Notes: a model not told the origin generated them from the letters alone. A DNA stretch of 64,000 nt from Anaerotruncus massiliensis (ex Togo et al. 2026) (GCF_900199635.1 NZ_LT962687.1:1349501-1413500), one strand, 5' to 3'. Counted from the first letter of the stretch, positions 55,059 through 64,000 are shown. Made by a program: numbers and translations.

Positions 55059-56252
55059 GTGAAAGTTTACGTGATCGGGATGGGCGTGGGGAATCCCGCC
55101 CTGCTGACGGGGGAGGCGCTGGACGCGGCGAAAAGCTGCCGGGTGCTCGTCGGCGCGCGGCGTCTGCTGGAGGCGTTTCCCGGCGCCGCGCAGAAAATAG
55201 AGGCCTCCTCGCCCGCGCGGATGGCCGAGGCGGTCCGCGCGCACGAGGGCCCCGCGGGCGTGCTTGTCTCGGGGGACGTCGGGTTTTACAGCGCGGCGCG
55301 AAGCCTCGGGGCCCTGCTGCCGGAGGCCGAAATCCGATTTCTTCCGGGAATCTCCAGCTTGCAGTATTTCTGCGCGCGGCTGGGGACCGCGTGGGACGAC
55401 GCGCGGGTCGTGAGCCTGCATGGACGCGACTGCGACTTCTGCGGGATCGCCGCGTCCAGCCCCAAGGTGTTCGCGCTGACGGGCGGCGAAAACAGCCCCG
55501 GCGCGCTCTGCGCCCGGCTTCGGGAAGCCGGGCTCGGCGCGGTGCGGGTGGAGGTCGGCGAACGGCTCTCCTACCCGGACGAGCGCGTCACGGGCGGGAA
55601 CGCGGCGGAGCTCGCGGGACGGGCGTTCGACCCGCTGAGCGTCATGCTGGTACGGAACCCGGACGCGCGGCCGCTTCCGGCGGCCCATGGCCTGCCGGAC
55701 GGCGCGTTTTTGCGCGGCGGGACGCCGATGACCAAAGAGGAGGTCCGCGCCGTCTCGGTCGCGAAGCTGCGCCTGCGGCGGGGGATGACCGTCTGGGACG
55801 TGGGCGCCGGCACCGGCTCGGTGAGCGTCGAGATCGCGCGGGTGCTCGGGGAAGGCGCGGTCTATGCCGTCGAACGGGAGCCGGATGCGCTCGCGCTGAT
55901 CGAACAAAACCGCGCGAAATTCGGCCTTTGGAACCTGCGCCCGGTGGCGGGGAGCGCGCCCGGCGTACTGGGGGAGCTTCCCGCGCCCGACGCCGTCTTC
56001 GTCGGCGGCTCGTCGGGGAACCTCGCGGAGATCGTCGGCGCGGCGCTCGAAAAAAATCCCGGCGCGCGGATCGTCGTGAACGCCGTCACGCTCGAGACGG
56101 TCACGGAGGCGCTCGGCTGCTTCGGGCGGCTTTCCCTGAGGGAGCCCGACGCGGTGCAGCTTTCGGTCTCCCGCGTGCGGGAAGCCGGGCATTACCACAT
56201 GATGCAGGCCCAGAACCCCGTGTGGGTCCTGAGCGCGGGAGGGAGCGAATGA
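55059..56252 (+). CDS. cbiET: Bifunctional cobalt-precorrin-7/6B methyltransferase CbiE-CbiT
   Basis: 397 residues: CbiE (residues 1 to about 200; VYVIGMGVGNPALLTGEAL and FLPGISSLQYFCARL) methylates C5, and CbiT (about 210-397; DVGAGTGSVSVEIAR Rossmann SAM site, then VFVGGSSGNLAEI) methylates C15 with decarboxylation. The fused form equals CobL of the aerobic pathway. Start is the GTG at 55059 after AGGAGG; the gap after cbiJ is 22 bases. ATGA overlap with cbiA. Confidence 0.94.
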   Translation: MKVYVIGMGVGNPALLTGEALDAAKSCRVLVGARRLLEAFPGAAQKIEASSPARMAEAVRAHEGPAGVLVSGDVGFYSAARSLGALLPEAEIRFLPGISSLQYFCARLGTAWDDARVVSLHGRDCDFCGIAASSPKVFALTGGENSPGALCARLREAGLGAVRVEVGERLSYPDERVTGGNAAELAGRAFDPLSVMLVRNPDARPLPAAHGLPDGAFLRGGTPMTKEEVRAVSVAKLRLRRGMTVWDVGAGTGSVSVEIARVLGEGAVYAVEREPDALALIEQNRAKFGLWNLRPVAGSAPGVLGELPAPDAVFVGGSSGNLAEIVGAALEKNPGARIVVNAVTLETVTEALGCFGRLSLREPDAVQLSVSRVREAGHYHMMQAQNPVWVLSAGGSE

Positions 56253-57616
56253 CGGTCCAGTTTCCGCGCCTGCTGGTCGCCGCGCCCGCGAGCGGCAGCG
56301 GCAAAACGACGGTCACCTGCGCGCTGCTGCGCGCGCTGGCCGGGCACGGCCGACGGGCGGCCGCGTTCAAGTGCGGGCCCGACTACATCGACCCGATGTT
56401 CCACCGGGAGAGCGTCGGCGCGGCCTATTCCGCCAATCTCGACCTCTTTCTTTCCGACGGGGACACGGCGCGCCGCCTGCTCGCGAAGGGCGCGGAGCAT
56501 GCGGATATCGCCCTCATCGAGGGCGCGATGGGCTATTATGACGGGATTGCGGTTTCGTCCGACGCGTCGGCCTACGCCGTCGCCCGCGCGACCGGTGCGC
56601 CCGTCCTGCTCGTCGTCTCCTGCCGGGGGATGGCGGCCTCCGTTGCCGCACAGGTCAGAGGCTTTACAGGCTACCGGCCCGACGCAAACATCGCCGCGGT
56701 GCTGCTCAATCACCTTTCCGCCGCGCGCTACCCCGAAGTAAAGGCGCTCGTCGAGCGGGAATGCGGCGTCCCGGTCGCCGGGTACCTGCCGCCGATGCCC
56801 GGCTGCGCGTTTGAAAGCCGCCACCTCGGCCTCGTGACCGCCGGGGAGGCCGCGGAGCTCGGGCGGAAGCTGGACGAGCTCGCCGGGGCGCTGGAACGGA
56901 CGGCGGACCTGCCGATGCTGCTCCAGATCGCGGAATCCGCGCCGCCGCTCTCCTATGAACCGCCTTGTCTGTCCCGCGTTGAGGGAAAGCCCCGGATCGC
57001 CGTGGCGCGGGACGCGGCGTTCTGTTTTTACTACGAGGATACCCTTTCGCTGCTGCGGGAGATGGGGGCGGAGCTTACCTTTTTCAGCCCGCTTTCGGAC
57101 GCGACGCTGCCGGAGGGCGCGGGCGGGCTCCTGCTCGGCGGCGGATACCCCGAGCTGTACGCGGAAACGCTCTCCCGCAACGAACCGATGCGCCGCGCGG
57201 TCAGGGCCGCGATCGAGGGCGGGATGCCCGCCATCGCGGAGTGCGGCGGTTTTTTGTACCTGCACCGGAGCCTTGAGGATGCGGACGGGAACGCCCATGC
57301 GATGGCGGGCGTGATCGCGGCGGAGGGTTTCCGGACCGGGCGGCTCGGGCGGTTTGGGTATGTGACGCTCACCGCGCGGGAGGAGAACCTGCTCTGCGGC
57401 GCGGGGGAGACGCTGCGCGCGCATGAATTCCACTATTGGGACAGCACCGGCCCGGGCGCCGCCTTTGCGGCACAAAAGCCGCAGAGCTCCCGCGGCTGGG
57501 ACTGCGTACACGCGGGGAGGACCCTCTACGCGGGGTTCCCGCACCTCTATCTGGCGGGCGCGCCAAAGGCCGCCGAGCGCTTTCTGCGCGCGGCTGCCGA
57601 CTACCAAAGGGGATGA
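56249..57616 (+). CDS. cbiA: Cobyrinate a,c-diamide synthase CbiA
   Basis: ATP- and glutamine-dependent amidation of cobyrinic acid at the a and c side chains, 455 residues. The N-terminal DethiobiotinS-like domain has the P-loop ASGSGKTTV, with FKCGPDYIDPMFH. The C-terminal class I glutaminase has GGGYPEL and the catalytic Cys in ECGGFLYL, with a late AHEFHYW. ATGA overlap with cbiET; five bases before cobT. Confidence 0.95.
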   Translation: MTVQFPRLLVAAPASGSGKTTVTCALLRALAGHGRRAAAFKCGPDYIDPMFHRESVGAAYSANLDLFLSDGDTARRLLAKGAEHADIALIEGAMGYYDGIAVSSDASAYAVARATGAPVLLVVSCRGMAASVAAQVRGFTGYRPDANIAAVLLNHLSAARYPEVKALVERECGVPVAGYLPPMPGCAFESRHLGLVTAGEAAELGRKLDELAGALERTADLPMLLQIAESAPPLSYEPPCLSRVEGKPRIAVARDAAFCFYYEDTLSLLREMGAELTFFSPLSDATLPEGAGGLLLGGGYPELYAETLSRNEPMRRAVRAAIEGGMPAIAECGGFLYLHRSLEDADGNAHAMAGVIAAEGFRTGRLGRFGYVTLTAREENLLCGAGETLRAHEFHYWDSTGPGAAFAAQKPQSSRGWDCVHAGRTLYAGFPHLYLAGAPKAAERFLRAAADYQRG

Positions 57617-57621
57617 GACGG

Positions 57622-58680
57622 ATGAATCTGGAAGAAGCACTCAGGCAGATCACCCCGCCCGACGAACGGGCCGGGCAGGAAGCAAAGGCGCGGTGGGACA
57701 GCATCGCAAAGCCGCTCGGGAGCCTCGGGCTGCTGGAGGAGGCGGTCATCCGCATCGCGGCGCTCACCGGAAGCGCGCGGGTGGAGCTGGACAGGCGATG
57801 CGCGGCCGTCTTCTGCGCCGACAACGGCGTGGTCGCCGAGGGCGTGACCCAGACGGGCAGCGAGGTGACCGCCGTCGTGGCGGAGAACTTCACGCGCGGG
57901 GACGCGAGCGTCTGCGCGATGGCGCGCGCCGCGCGCTGCGACGTGATTCCCGTGGACATCGGCGTCGCGCGCGACCTGTCGGGAGAGGGGCTCGTCGTCC
58001 ACAAGCTCGGCTACGGGACGGGCAACATCGCCCGCGGCCCCGCGATGACGCGGGAGCAGGCGCTCGACGCGCTGTCCTTCGGGATTTCCCTCGTGGGGGA
58101 ACTGAAGCAGAAGGGCTACCGGATCATCGCCACGGGTGAGATGGGCATCGGCAACACCACGACGAGCAGCGCGGTGACCGCCGCGCTCCTCGGCCTTCCG
58201 GCCGAGGAGGTGACGGGGCGCGGCGCGGGACTCACGAGCGAGGGGCTCGCCCATAAGATCAAAACGGTCGAACGTGCGCTCGTCGTCAACCACCCCGACC
58301 CGAACGACGGTGTCGACGTGCTCGCCAAGGTGGGCGGCTTCGATCTCGCGGGGCTGGCGGGCGTCTTTCTGGGCGGCGCGGTCCACCGCGTGCCCGTGCT
58401 GATCGACGGGTTCATTTCGGCGGCGGCGGCGCTGGCCGCGGCGCGCATCTGCCCCGCCGTGAAAAAGGCGATGCTCGCCTCCCATCTCTCCGACGAGCCC
58501 GCGGCGGCGCTGGTGCTCGGCGCGCTCGGCCTGCGCCCGCTCATCACGGCGGGCATGTGCCTCGGCGAGGGGACGGGCGCGGTGGCGGCGCTGCCGCTCC
58601 TCGACATGGCGCTGGCCGTCTACCGGGAGATGAGCACCTTCCGGGAGATCGAGATCGACGCCTACCAGCCGCTCAGTTAG
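57622..58680 (+). CDS. cobT: Nicotinate-nucleotide:DMB phosphoribosyltransferase CobT
   Basis: 352 residues. It makes alpha-ribazole phosphate from the lower-ligand base and nicotinate mononucleotide. The family start PKLG-like KPLGSLGLLEE, VFCADNGVVAEGVTQTG, GEMGIGNTTTSSAV and the catalytic-glutamate region MCLGEGTGAVAALPLLDMAL are present. Start is the ATG at 57622; an ATG nine bases earlier abuts the binding site. Lower ligand cannot be predicted from sequence. Confidence 0.96.
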   Translation: MNLEEALRQITPPDERAGQEAKARWDSIAKPLGSLGLLEEAVIRIAALTGSARVELDRRCAAVFCADNGVVAEGVTQTGSEVTAVVAENFTRGDASVCAMARAARCDVIPVDIGVARDLSGEGLVVHKLGYGTGNIARGPAMTREQALDALSFGISLVGELKQKGYRIIATGEMGIGNTTTSSAVTAALLGLPAEEVTGRGAGLTSEGLAHKIKTVERALVVNHPDPNDGVDVLAKVGGFDLAGLAGVFLGGAVHRVPVLIDGFISAAAALAAARICPAVKKAMLASHLSDEPAAALVLGALGLRPLITAGMCLGEGTGAVAALPLLDMALAVYREMSTFREIEIDAYQPLS

Positions 58681-59211
58681 GTGGGCGGGGTGCTGACGCT
58701 GATCATCGGCGGGGCCGCGAGCGGAAAATCGGAATATGCCGAGCATCTCGCGGCGGCGGCCCCCGGGCCGCGCGTCTACCTCGCCACGATGCGCCGCCAC
58801 GACGCGGAGTGCGAGGCGCGGATCGAAAAGCACCGCGCCGCCCGCGCGGGGCGCGGATTTGTCACCTGCGAGCGGGAGGCCGGCCTTTCGGGGCTGGCGC
58901 TCCCGGCCGGGACCCGAACGGTGCTGCTGGAGGACCTCGGCAATCTCGCCGCCAACGAGCTCTACGGCGGCGCGGGGGAGGGGGCGTTTGACGCGGCGCT
59001 CGCGGGGATCGACGAACTTTGCGTGCGGGCCGCGCGGGTCTATGTCGTCTCCAACGAGGTCTTTTCCGACGGCGCGCCCTACGACCCCGGTACACGGCGC
59101 TATATCGAACTGCTCGGCGCGCTCAACCGGGCGCTTGCCGCGCGGGCGGACCGGGTCGTGGAGGTCGTCTGCGGGATACCGCTCATCTGGAAGGGAGGAA
59201 CAACGGAATGA
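58681..59211 (+). CDS. cobU: Adenosylcobinamide kinase/guanylyltransferase CobU
   Basis: 176 residues. It phosphorylates adenosylcobinamide and transfers GMP to it. Walker A is GGAASGKS, then YLATMRRHDAECEARIEKHRAAR with the candidate guanylylated His, and VVSNEVFSDGAPYDPGTR with EVVCGIPLIWKGG, the clostridial form. Start GTG at 58681 abuts the cobT stop; a GTG at 58690 is possible. ATGA overlap with cobS. Confidence 0.93.
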   Translation: MGGVLTLIIGGAASGKSEYAEHLAAAAPGPRVYLATMRRHDAECEARIEKHRAARAGRGFVTCEREAGLSGLALPAGTRTVLLEDLGNLAANELYGGAGEGAFDAALAGIDELCVRAARVYVVSNEVFSDGAPYDPGTRRYIELLGALNRALAARADRVVEVVCGIPLIWKGGTTE

Positions 59212-59981
59212 AAAAGCTGCTGCGCTCGCTGGCGATGGCCTTTTCGATGTATTCCATCCTCCCGGCTCCGCGCGTCGAATGGAAAGCGGAGAACATGCGA
59301 TACGCCTTCTGCTTTTTCCCGCTGATCGGCGTCGTGATCGGCGCGGCGGAATTCGGCTGGCTGTGGCTCTGCCGCCTCTTTGGCGTCGGGCCGGGGCTGA
59401 CCGCCGCCGTCGCCACGGCGATCCCCGTCCTGCTCTCGGGCGGCATCCACCTCGACGGGTTCTGCGACACCTCCGACGCGCTCGCCTCCCACGCCCCGGC
59501 CGAACGCAAGCTCGAGATCATGAAGGACCCGCATATCGGCGCCTTCGGCGTGATGGCCTGCGTCCTCTGCCTGCTGCTCACCTTCGGCCTGTGGACCCAG
59601 TACCGCTTTCATCCGCGCACGGCGGGGATGCTGGCGCTGGGATTTGTGCTCTCCCGGTCGCTCAGCGGGCTCACGGTCGTCTCGATGCGCTGCGCCAAGC
59701 CGGGCGGGCTGGCCGCCCTCTTTTCGGAAAACGCCGCGAAGGGGCGGGTGCGCGTTCTGCTGGCGGCGCTGGCGCTCCTCTGCGCCGCCGCGATGCTGGC
59801 GCTTTCCCCGTCGGCGGGCGCGGCGGGCCTGCTCGCGGCGCTGGTGGTGCTGCTGCACTACCGCTGGCTCGCCTACCGCTGCTTCGGCGGGATCACCGGC
59901 GACCTCGCCGGGTATTTTTTGACGGTGTGCGAGGCGGCGATCCTCGCGGCGGTCGTGCTCTTTGAGGGGGTGCTGCTGTGA
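59208..59981 (+). CDS. cobS: Adenosylcobinamide-GDP ribazoletransferase CobS
   Basis: 257-residue integral membrane synthase joining adenosylcobinamide-GDP and alpha-ribazole (phosphate). HLDGFCDTSDAL is the catalytic Asp-rich motif; about six membrane helices and AYRCFGGITGDLAGY near the end are typical. ATG at 59208 overlaps the cobU stop; ATGA-type overlap with the next gene. Confidence 0.95.
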   Translation: MKKLLRSLAMAFSMYSILPAPRVEWKAENMRYAFCFFPLIGVVIGAAEFGWLWLCRLFGVGPGLTAAVATAIPVLLSGGIHLDGFCDTSDALASHAPAERKLEIMKDPHIGAFGVMACVLCLLLTFGLWTQYRFHPRTAGMLALGFVLSRSLSGLTVVSMRCAKPGGLAALFSENAAKGRVRVLLAALALLCAAAMLALSPSAGAAGLLAALVVLLHYRWLAYRCFGGITGDLAGYFLTVCEAAILAAVVLFEGVLL

Positions 59982-60370
59982 AGCTGGTGATCGGAGGCCG
60001 CGCGCAGGGAAAGTGCGCGCTCCTGCTCGCGCGGGAGGGGCTGTCGCCCGCCGACGTGTGCGACGGGGAGACCTGCCCGCTCAATCCGCCGCCCGAAACG
60101 CCCGTCATCAATCACGTGCACCTGCTGGCGCGGCGGCTGCTCGAGGCGGGGCGCGACCCGGTGGAAATTCTGGCGCGCTATGCCGACGCGCACCCGGACG
60201 CGATCTTTATCAGCGACGAGGTCGGCTGCGGCGTGGTGCCGCTCGACCCGTTTGACCGCGCATGGCGGGAGGCGGCGGGGAGAGTCTGCTGCATGCTCGC
60301 GGAGAAAAGCGATACCGTCCTGCGCGTCTATGCGGGCATCCCGGCGGTCATCAAGGGGGGAGAGGCGTGA
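59978..60370 (+). CDS. Short CobU-like protein with degenerate P-loop
   Basis: 130 residues, homologous to CobU but about 45 shorter. The C-terminal half, SDEVGCGVVPLDPFDRAWREAAGRV...VYAGIPAVIKG, follows the E. coli/Salmonella CobU pattern (SNEVGxGIVP...GIPxxLKG). The N-terminus, KLVIGGRAQGKCALL, keeps GxxxxGK but has Cys where Ser or Thr should follow, and the segment with the RIxxH guanylylation site is missing. It is co-translated between cobS and cobC. Possibly a partner or regulator of CobU, or an altered nucleotidase; not a normal CobU. Confidence 0.8.
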   Translation: MKLVIGGRAQGKCALLLAREGLSPADVCDGETCPLNPPPETPVINHVHLLARRLLEAGRDPVEILARYADAHPDAIFISDEVGCGVVPLDPFDRAWREAAGRVCCMLAEKSDTVLRVYAGIPAVIKGGEA

Positions 60371-60972
60371 AGATCATTTTCATCCGTCACGGTCCCACCC
60401 CGGGGAACCTCGCGCGCCGCTATATCGGGAGCACCGACGAGCCGCTCGCGCCCGGGGCCCTGCCGGGCTGCCCCGCCCCGGCGGCGGAGCGGGTCTACGT
60501 GAGCCCGCTGCTCCGCTGCCGCCAGACGGCGGCGCTCCTCTATCCCGCCGTAGCGCCGGTAACGGTGCCCGACCTGCGCGAATGCGACTTCGGCGCGTTT
60601 GAAAATAAGAGCTATGAGCAGCTTCAAAACGATCCCGCCTACCGCGCGTGGATGGACGACCGCACCGGGACGCTCGCGCCGCCCGGCGGGGAGGACACCG
60701 CCGCCTTCCGGCGGCGGTGCTGCCGCGCCTTTGAGGAGATCGTGGAAAGCTGCCTCGCAAACGGCGTCTCCTCGGCGGCGTTCGTCGTGCACGGCGGCAC
60801 GATCATGGCGGTGATGGAGCGGTTCGCCGAGACGGATTCCCCGCGCGGCTTCTACGACTGGCAGCCGGAAAACTTCGGCGGCTGGACCGCGTGCACGACG
60901 CGGGAGCTCTGGCGGGACCGCCGGGTCCTCACCGGCGTGCGGAAGCTGGGGGAGGGCGCCGCCGATGCTTGA
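60367..60972 (+). CDS. cobC: Alpha-ribazole phosphatase CobC (histidine phosphatase family)
   Basis: 201 residues. The phospho-histidine motif FIRHGPT is at the N-terminus and the second catalytic His is in VVHGGTIMAVM; YVSPLLRCRQTAALLY and LRECDFGAFENKSYEQL complete the phosphatase. It removes phosphate from alpha-ribazole phosphate or adenosylcobalamin phosphate. Start is the GTG at 60367, which overlaps the preceding stop; overlaps cbiB by 8 bases. Confidence 0.9.
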   Translation: MKIIFIRHGPTPGNLARRYIGSTDEPLAPGALPGCPAPAAERVYVSPLLRCRQTAALLYPAVAPVTVPDLRECDFGAFENKSYEQLQNDPAYRAWMDDRTGTLAPPGGEDTAAFRRRCCRAFEEIVESCLANGVSSAAFVVHGGTIMAVMERFAETDSPRGFYDWQPENFGGWTACTTRELWRDRRVLTGVRKLGEGAADA

Positions 60973-61936
60973 CCGGGTGATCGCCATCGGGCTGGGATTT
61001 CTGCTCGACGCGGCCTTGGGGGACCCGCACGGGTTCCCGCATCCCGTTCGGTGGATCGGGCGACTGATCTCCGCGCTGGAAAAATTTCTGCGCGCCCGCT
61101 TCCCCAAATCGCCGCGCGGCGAACGGACGGCGGGGCGGCTGCTCGCCCTGCTGACCGTCCTCATTTCGGCGGGCGCGGCGTGGGGGCTGCTGTGGTTTTC
61201 GCGGCGCCTTCTGGGCCGGTGGGCCGCACTCGCGGTAGAAACGGTCCTCTGCTACTGGCTTATCGCCGCGCGCTCCCTGCGCGACGAGAGCATGAAGGTC
61301 CACGCCGCGTTTGCGGCGGGCGACCTGCCCGGTGCGCGGCGGGCCGTTTCGATGATCGTCGGGCGGGACACCGCCATGCTCTCCGAAGAGGGGGTCGCCA
61401 AGGCGGCGGTCGAGACGGTCGCGGAGAACACGGGCGACGGGGTCGTCGCGCCGCTCTTTTTCCTCGCGCTCGGCGGCGCGCCGCTCGGCTTCCTCTACAA
61501 GGCGGTCAACACCCTCGACTCGATGGTCGGCTACAAAAACGACCGCTACCGGGAGTTTGGACGCTGCTCCGCGAAGCTCGACGACCTTCTCAACTGGATT
61601 CCCGCGCGGCTTTCCGCGCTCCTCATGATCGCGGCCGCCGCCCTCTGCGGGCTTGACGCGCGCGGCGCGGCGCGCATTTGGCGGCGGGACCGCCGAAACC
61701 ACCAGAGCCCCAACAGCGCGCAGACCGAGGCGGCCTGCGCCGGCGCGCTGGGGGTGCGCCTCGCGGGGGACGCCTGCTACGGCGGCGTACCCGTAAAAAA
61801 GCCCACGATCGGCGACAGCCGCCGCGCCGTGGAGCCGGAGGACATCCGGCGGGCCAACCGGCTGATGTACGGGACCTCCCTGCTGGCACTGGGGATGTTC
61901 CTCTCGGTAAAAATACTGATTTTATACCATCTATAA
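60965..61936 (+). CDS. cbiB: Adenosylcobinamide-phosphate synthase CbiB
   Basis: 323 residues, polytopic. It attaches aminopropanol phosphate to adenosylcobyric acid. It begins IAIGLGFLLDAALGDPHGFPHPVRWIGRLI and contains DLPGARRAVSMIVGRDTAML, VAENTGDGVVAPLFFLALGG and NTLDSMVGYKNDRY, all family sites. It is 10 bases upstream of cobD. Confidence 0.94.
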   Translation: MLDRVIAIGLGFLLDAALGDPHGFPHPVRWIGRLISALEKFLRARFPKSPRGERTAGRLLALLTVLISAGAAWGLLWFSRRLLGRWAALAVETVLCYWLIAARSLRDESMKVHAAFAAGDLPGARRAVSMIVGRDTAMLSEEGVAKAAVETVAENTGDGVVAPLFFLALGGAPLGFLYKAVNTLDSMVGYKNDRYREFGRCSAKLDDLLNWIPARLSALLMIAAAALCGLDARGAARIWRRDRRNHQSPNSAQTEAACAGALGVRLAGDACYGGVPVKKPTIGDSRRAVEPEDIRRANRLMYGTSLLALGMFLSVKILILYHL

Positions 61937-61946
61937 AGGAGAACAC

Positions 61947-62999
61947 ATGGACAGACAGCTTCACGGCGGCGATACCTACGGGCATCCGTCCGCGCTCGAC
62001 TTTTCCTCCAACACAAGCCCGCTCGGGCTTCCGGAGAGCGTCCAAGCGGCGCTTGCCGGTTCGGTCGGCGACTGGGACGGCTATCCCGACCCGCTCTGCC
62101 GCGACCTGACGGCGGCGATTGCGGCGGCGGACGGAGTGCCCGCCGCGTGGGTCCACTGCGGCAACGGCGCGGCAGACCTCATCTTCCGCGTGGCGCAGGC
62201 GTTAAGGCCCCGCCGCGCGCTCACGCTCGCGCCCACCTTTTCGGAGTACGAATACGCCCTCGCGGCGGCGGGGTGCGAGACGGCCTTCCATCCGCTGCAC
62301 GAGAAGGACAACTTCGCGCTGACCGACACGATCCTGGGCAAGCTGAGCCCCGCGCTCGACCTCGTGATGCTCTGCAACCCCAACAACCCCACCGGCCAGC
62401 CCGCCGACGGGGAGCTGCTGCGCCGCATCCTCAAAAAATGCGCCGACTGCAAGATCACGCTTGTGGTCGACGAGTGCTTCGTGCCCTTCCTTGACGAGCC
62501 GGAGGCGCACACCCTCAAGGGAGAGCTCGCGGCGCATGGGAATCTCATCCTCCTGCGGGCGTTCACCAAGCTCTACGCGATGGCGGGCCTGCGGCTCGGC
62601 TATCTGCTCTGCGCGAACCCTGAGACGATCGAGGCGGTCTGCGCCTGCGAGCCGCCGTGGAACGTCTCGCTGCCCGCGCAGACGGCGGGGATCGCCGCCC
62701 TCGCGGACGGGGAGTACGTCTCCCGCGTGCGGGAGGTCGTCAAGGCGGAGCGGAAATACCTCGCCGGGGAGCTGCAAAAGCTCGGCCTGCGGGTGCTTGG
62801 GTCGCGGGCGAACTACCTCTTCTTCAAGTGCAACGCCTGCCGCGACCTCGACGCGCTGCTCGAACAGCGCGGCATCCTCATCCGTCCGTGCGGCAATTTC
62901 CGGGGACTGGACGAGCGGTTTTACCGCGCGGCGGTCAAGACGCACGCGCAGAACGAGCGGCTGGTCGAGGCGCTTACGGAGATTTTGAAGGGGGCGTAG
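61947..62999 (+). CDS. cobD: Threonine-phosphate decarboxylase CobD
   Basis: PLP enzyme of 350 residues, supplying the aminopropanol phosphate. The PLP lysine lies in [17 protein letters not shown], like that of Salmonella Cob[25 protein letters not shown] and [10 protein letters not shown] are typical class II aminotransferase fold sites. ATG after AAAGGAG. Two bases before cbiP. Confidence 0.92.
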   Translation: MDRQLHGGDTYGHPSALDFSSNTSPLGLPESVQAALAGSVGDWDGYPDPLCRDLTAAIAAADGVPAAWVHCGNGAADLIFRVAQALRPRRALTLAPTFSEYEYALAAAGCETAFHPLHEKDNFALTDTILGKLSPALDLVMLCNPNNPTGQPADGELLRRILKKCADCKITLVVDECFVPFLDEPEAHTLKGELAAHGNLILLRAFTKLYAMAGLRLGYLLCANPETIEAVCACEPPWNVSLPAQTAGIAALADGEYVSRVREVVKAERKYLAGELQKLGLRVLGSRANYLFFKCNACRDLDALLEQRGILIRPCGNFRGLDERFYRAAVKTHAQNERLVEALTEILKGA

Positions 63000-63001
63000 G
63001 C

Positions 63002-64000
63002 TTGGCGAAGGCGATCATGGTGCAGGGGACCTCGTCGGGCGCGGGCAAGAGCCTGCTGGTGGCCGCGCTCTGCCGGATCTTCCGGCAGGACGGCTATTCC
63101 GTCGCGCCCTTCAAATCGCAGAACATGGCGCTCAACTCCTTCATCACCGACGAGGGGCTCGAGATGGGCCGCGCGCAGGTGGTGCAGGCCCAGGCAGCGG
63201 GGATCGCGCCGTCGGTGCGCATGAACCCCATCCTGCTCAAGCCCTCCTCCGACACCGGTTCGCAGGTGATCGTGAACGGCGAGGTGCTCGGCGACATGAG
63301 CGCCGCCGAATATTTTAAAAGGAAGCGGGAACTCGTCCCGAAGGTCGTGGAGGCGTATGAATCGCTCGCGGCGCAATACGACGTGATCGTACTTGAGGGT
63401 GCGGGCAGCCCGGCGGAAATCAACCTCAAGGCGGAGGACATCGTCAATATGGGCATGGCGCGGCTTGCCAAGGCGCCCGTCCTGCTGGCGGGGGACATCG
63501 ACCGGGGCGGGGTGTTCGCCTCGCTGGCGGGCACCGTCATGCTGCTGGAACCGGACGAGCGCGCGATGGTGCGGGGGCTCGTCATCAACAAATTCCGCGG
63601 CGACCGGGAGATTCTGCGGCCGGGGCTCGACCAGATCGCGGACATCACCGGCGTGCCGGTCGTGGGCGTGGTGCCCTGGCTCGACGTTGACATCGACGAC
63701 GAGGACAGCCACTCCGAGCGGCTCACGGGCCGCGGCGGCCCTGCGCTTGTCGACATCGCGGTCGTGCGCCTGCCCCGCATCGCCAACTTCACCGATTTCG
63801 CCCCGCTCGAGCGGATCCCCGGCGTCTCGGTGCGGTATGCCGCGTCGCCTGCCGCGCTGGGAAATCCCGACCTCATCGTCCTGCCGGGCAGTAAGAACAC
63901 GATGGAGGACCTTCTGTGGCTGCGGCAGAACGGGCTGGAGGCCGCCGTCAAAAAGCACGCGGCGGCGGGCGGCGCGGTGCTGGGCATCTGCGGCGGCTAC
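63002..64000 (+). CDS. cbiP: Cobyric acid synthase CbiP, 3'-truncated by window end
   Basis: Amidates the b, d, e and g side chains of adenosylcobyrinate diamide. 333 codons are visible of about 500. The N-terminal P-loop domain reads [22 protein letters not shown] and [23 protein letters not shown]; the glutaminase domain begins near the end ([23 protein letters not shown] with the catalytic Cys). Start is the TTG at 63002, supported by AGGGGG upstream and the family N-terminus. Confidence 0.94.
   Translation, partial: MAKAIMVQGTSSGAGKSLLVAALCRIFRQDGYSVAPFKSQNMALNSFITDEGLEMGRAQVVQAQAAGIAPSVRMNPILLKPSSDTGSQVIVNGEVLGDMSAAEYFKRKRELVPKVVEAYESLAAQYDVIVLEGAGSPAEINLKAEDIVNMGMARLAKAPVLLAGDIDRGGVFASLAGTVMLLEPDERAMVRGLVINKFRGDREILRPGLDQIADITGVPVVGVVPWLDVDIDDEDSHSERLTGRGGPALVDIAVVRLPRIANFTDFAPLERIPGVSVRYAASPAALGNPDLIVLPGSKNTMEDLLWLRQNGLEAAVKKHAAAGGAVLGICGGY

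Overview
The window is a GC-rich (by eye about 60-65 %) stretch of a low-oxygen Gram-positive genome, most likely a clostridial (Oscillospiraceae-like) gut anaerobe. The basis is strong AGGAGG-type ribosome binding sites, a perfect CIRCE element, a LexA box of the Bacillus/Clostridium GAAC-N4-GTTC type, an Enterococcus-like sodium V-type ATPase operon, Feo iron uptake, the cobalt-early (anaerobic) cobalamin pathway, ferredoxin-type proteins and no respiratory chain genes. The genus cannot be read from the sequence. No tRNA, rRNA, insertion sequence, prophage or CRISPR array was found. Genes are dense and most transcription units end in GC-rich hairpins, several of them bidirectional.

Layout. 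1-1.5 kb: 3' end of PTS enzyme I. 1.5-5.3 kb: an anchored hypothetical protein and a large surface protein with InlB-type repeats and an 18-bp tandem repeat, coupled to a small conserved partner. 5.5-6.8 kb: two-gene ThrE-type amino-acid exporter. 6.9-10.5 kb: dipeptidase, OPT-family oligopeptide transporter and a PqqD-like protein on the minus strand. 10.6-13.3 kb: a GNAT acetyltransferase, then a radical-SAM/TIGR03915 DNA-repair pair behind a LexA box. 13.4-17.1 kb: a membrane-anchored PstS-like protein and feoAB. 17.1-22.1 kb: a lactate-dehydrogenase-like enzyme, a MATE exporter, htpG with CIRCE and a small secreted protein. 22.1-31.0 kb: the nine-gene V-type ATPase operon, read leftwards from one promoter.

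31.4-38.7 kb: a surface protein, a MacA/MacB-like efflux operon, class II fructose-bisphosphate aldolase and two tiny genes with near-perfect Shine-Dalgarno sequences. 38.8-44.5 kb: a CPA2 antiporter, a DUF362-ferredoxin protein, a divergent PRPP synthetase, a CofE-like ligase and a 59-residue protein. 44.6-49.3 kb: a two-gene unit that resembles DUF6323/DUF6179, an autoregulated YtrA-type GntR/ABC operon and an amidase-like protein. 49.3 kb to the end: a tightly overlapping cobalamin operon, cbiD-L-F-G-H-(J+precorrin-2 dehydrogenase)-(E+T)-A-cobT-U-S-(CobU-like)-cobC-cbiB-cobD-cbiP, where cbiP runs off the window.

How the parts work together. The cobalamin operon encodes nearly all of ring contraction, amidation and nucleotide-loop assembly. 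cbiC, cobaltochelatase and the adenosyltransferase are not in the window. The V-ATPase rotor subunit keeps the residues known to bind sodium in Enterococcus, which points to sodium energetics. The most interesting points are: SOS control of the radical-SAM DNA-repair pair; a dipeptidase/OPT/PqqD-like cluster without a radical-SAM maturase; a degenerate second CobU inside the cob operon; a CobK-precorrin-2 dehydrogenase fusion; a structured leader before cbiD; and several tiny unrecognised genes.
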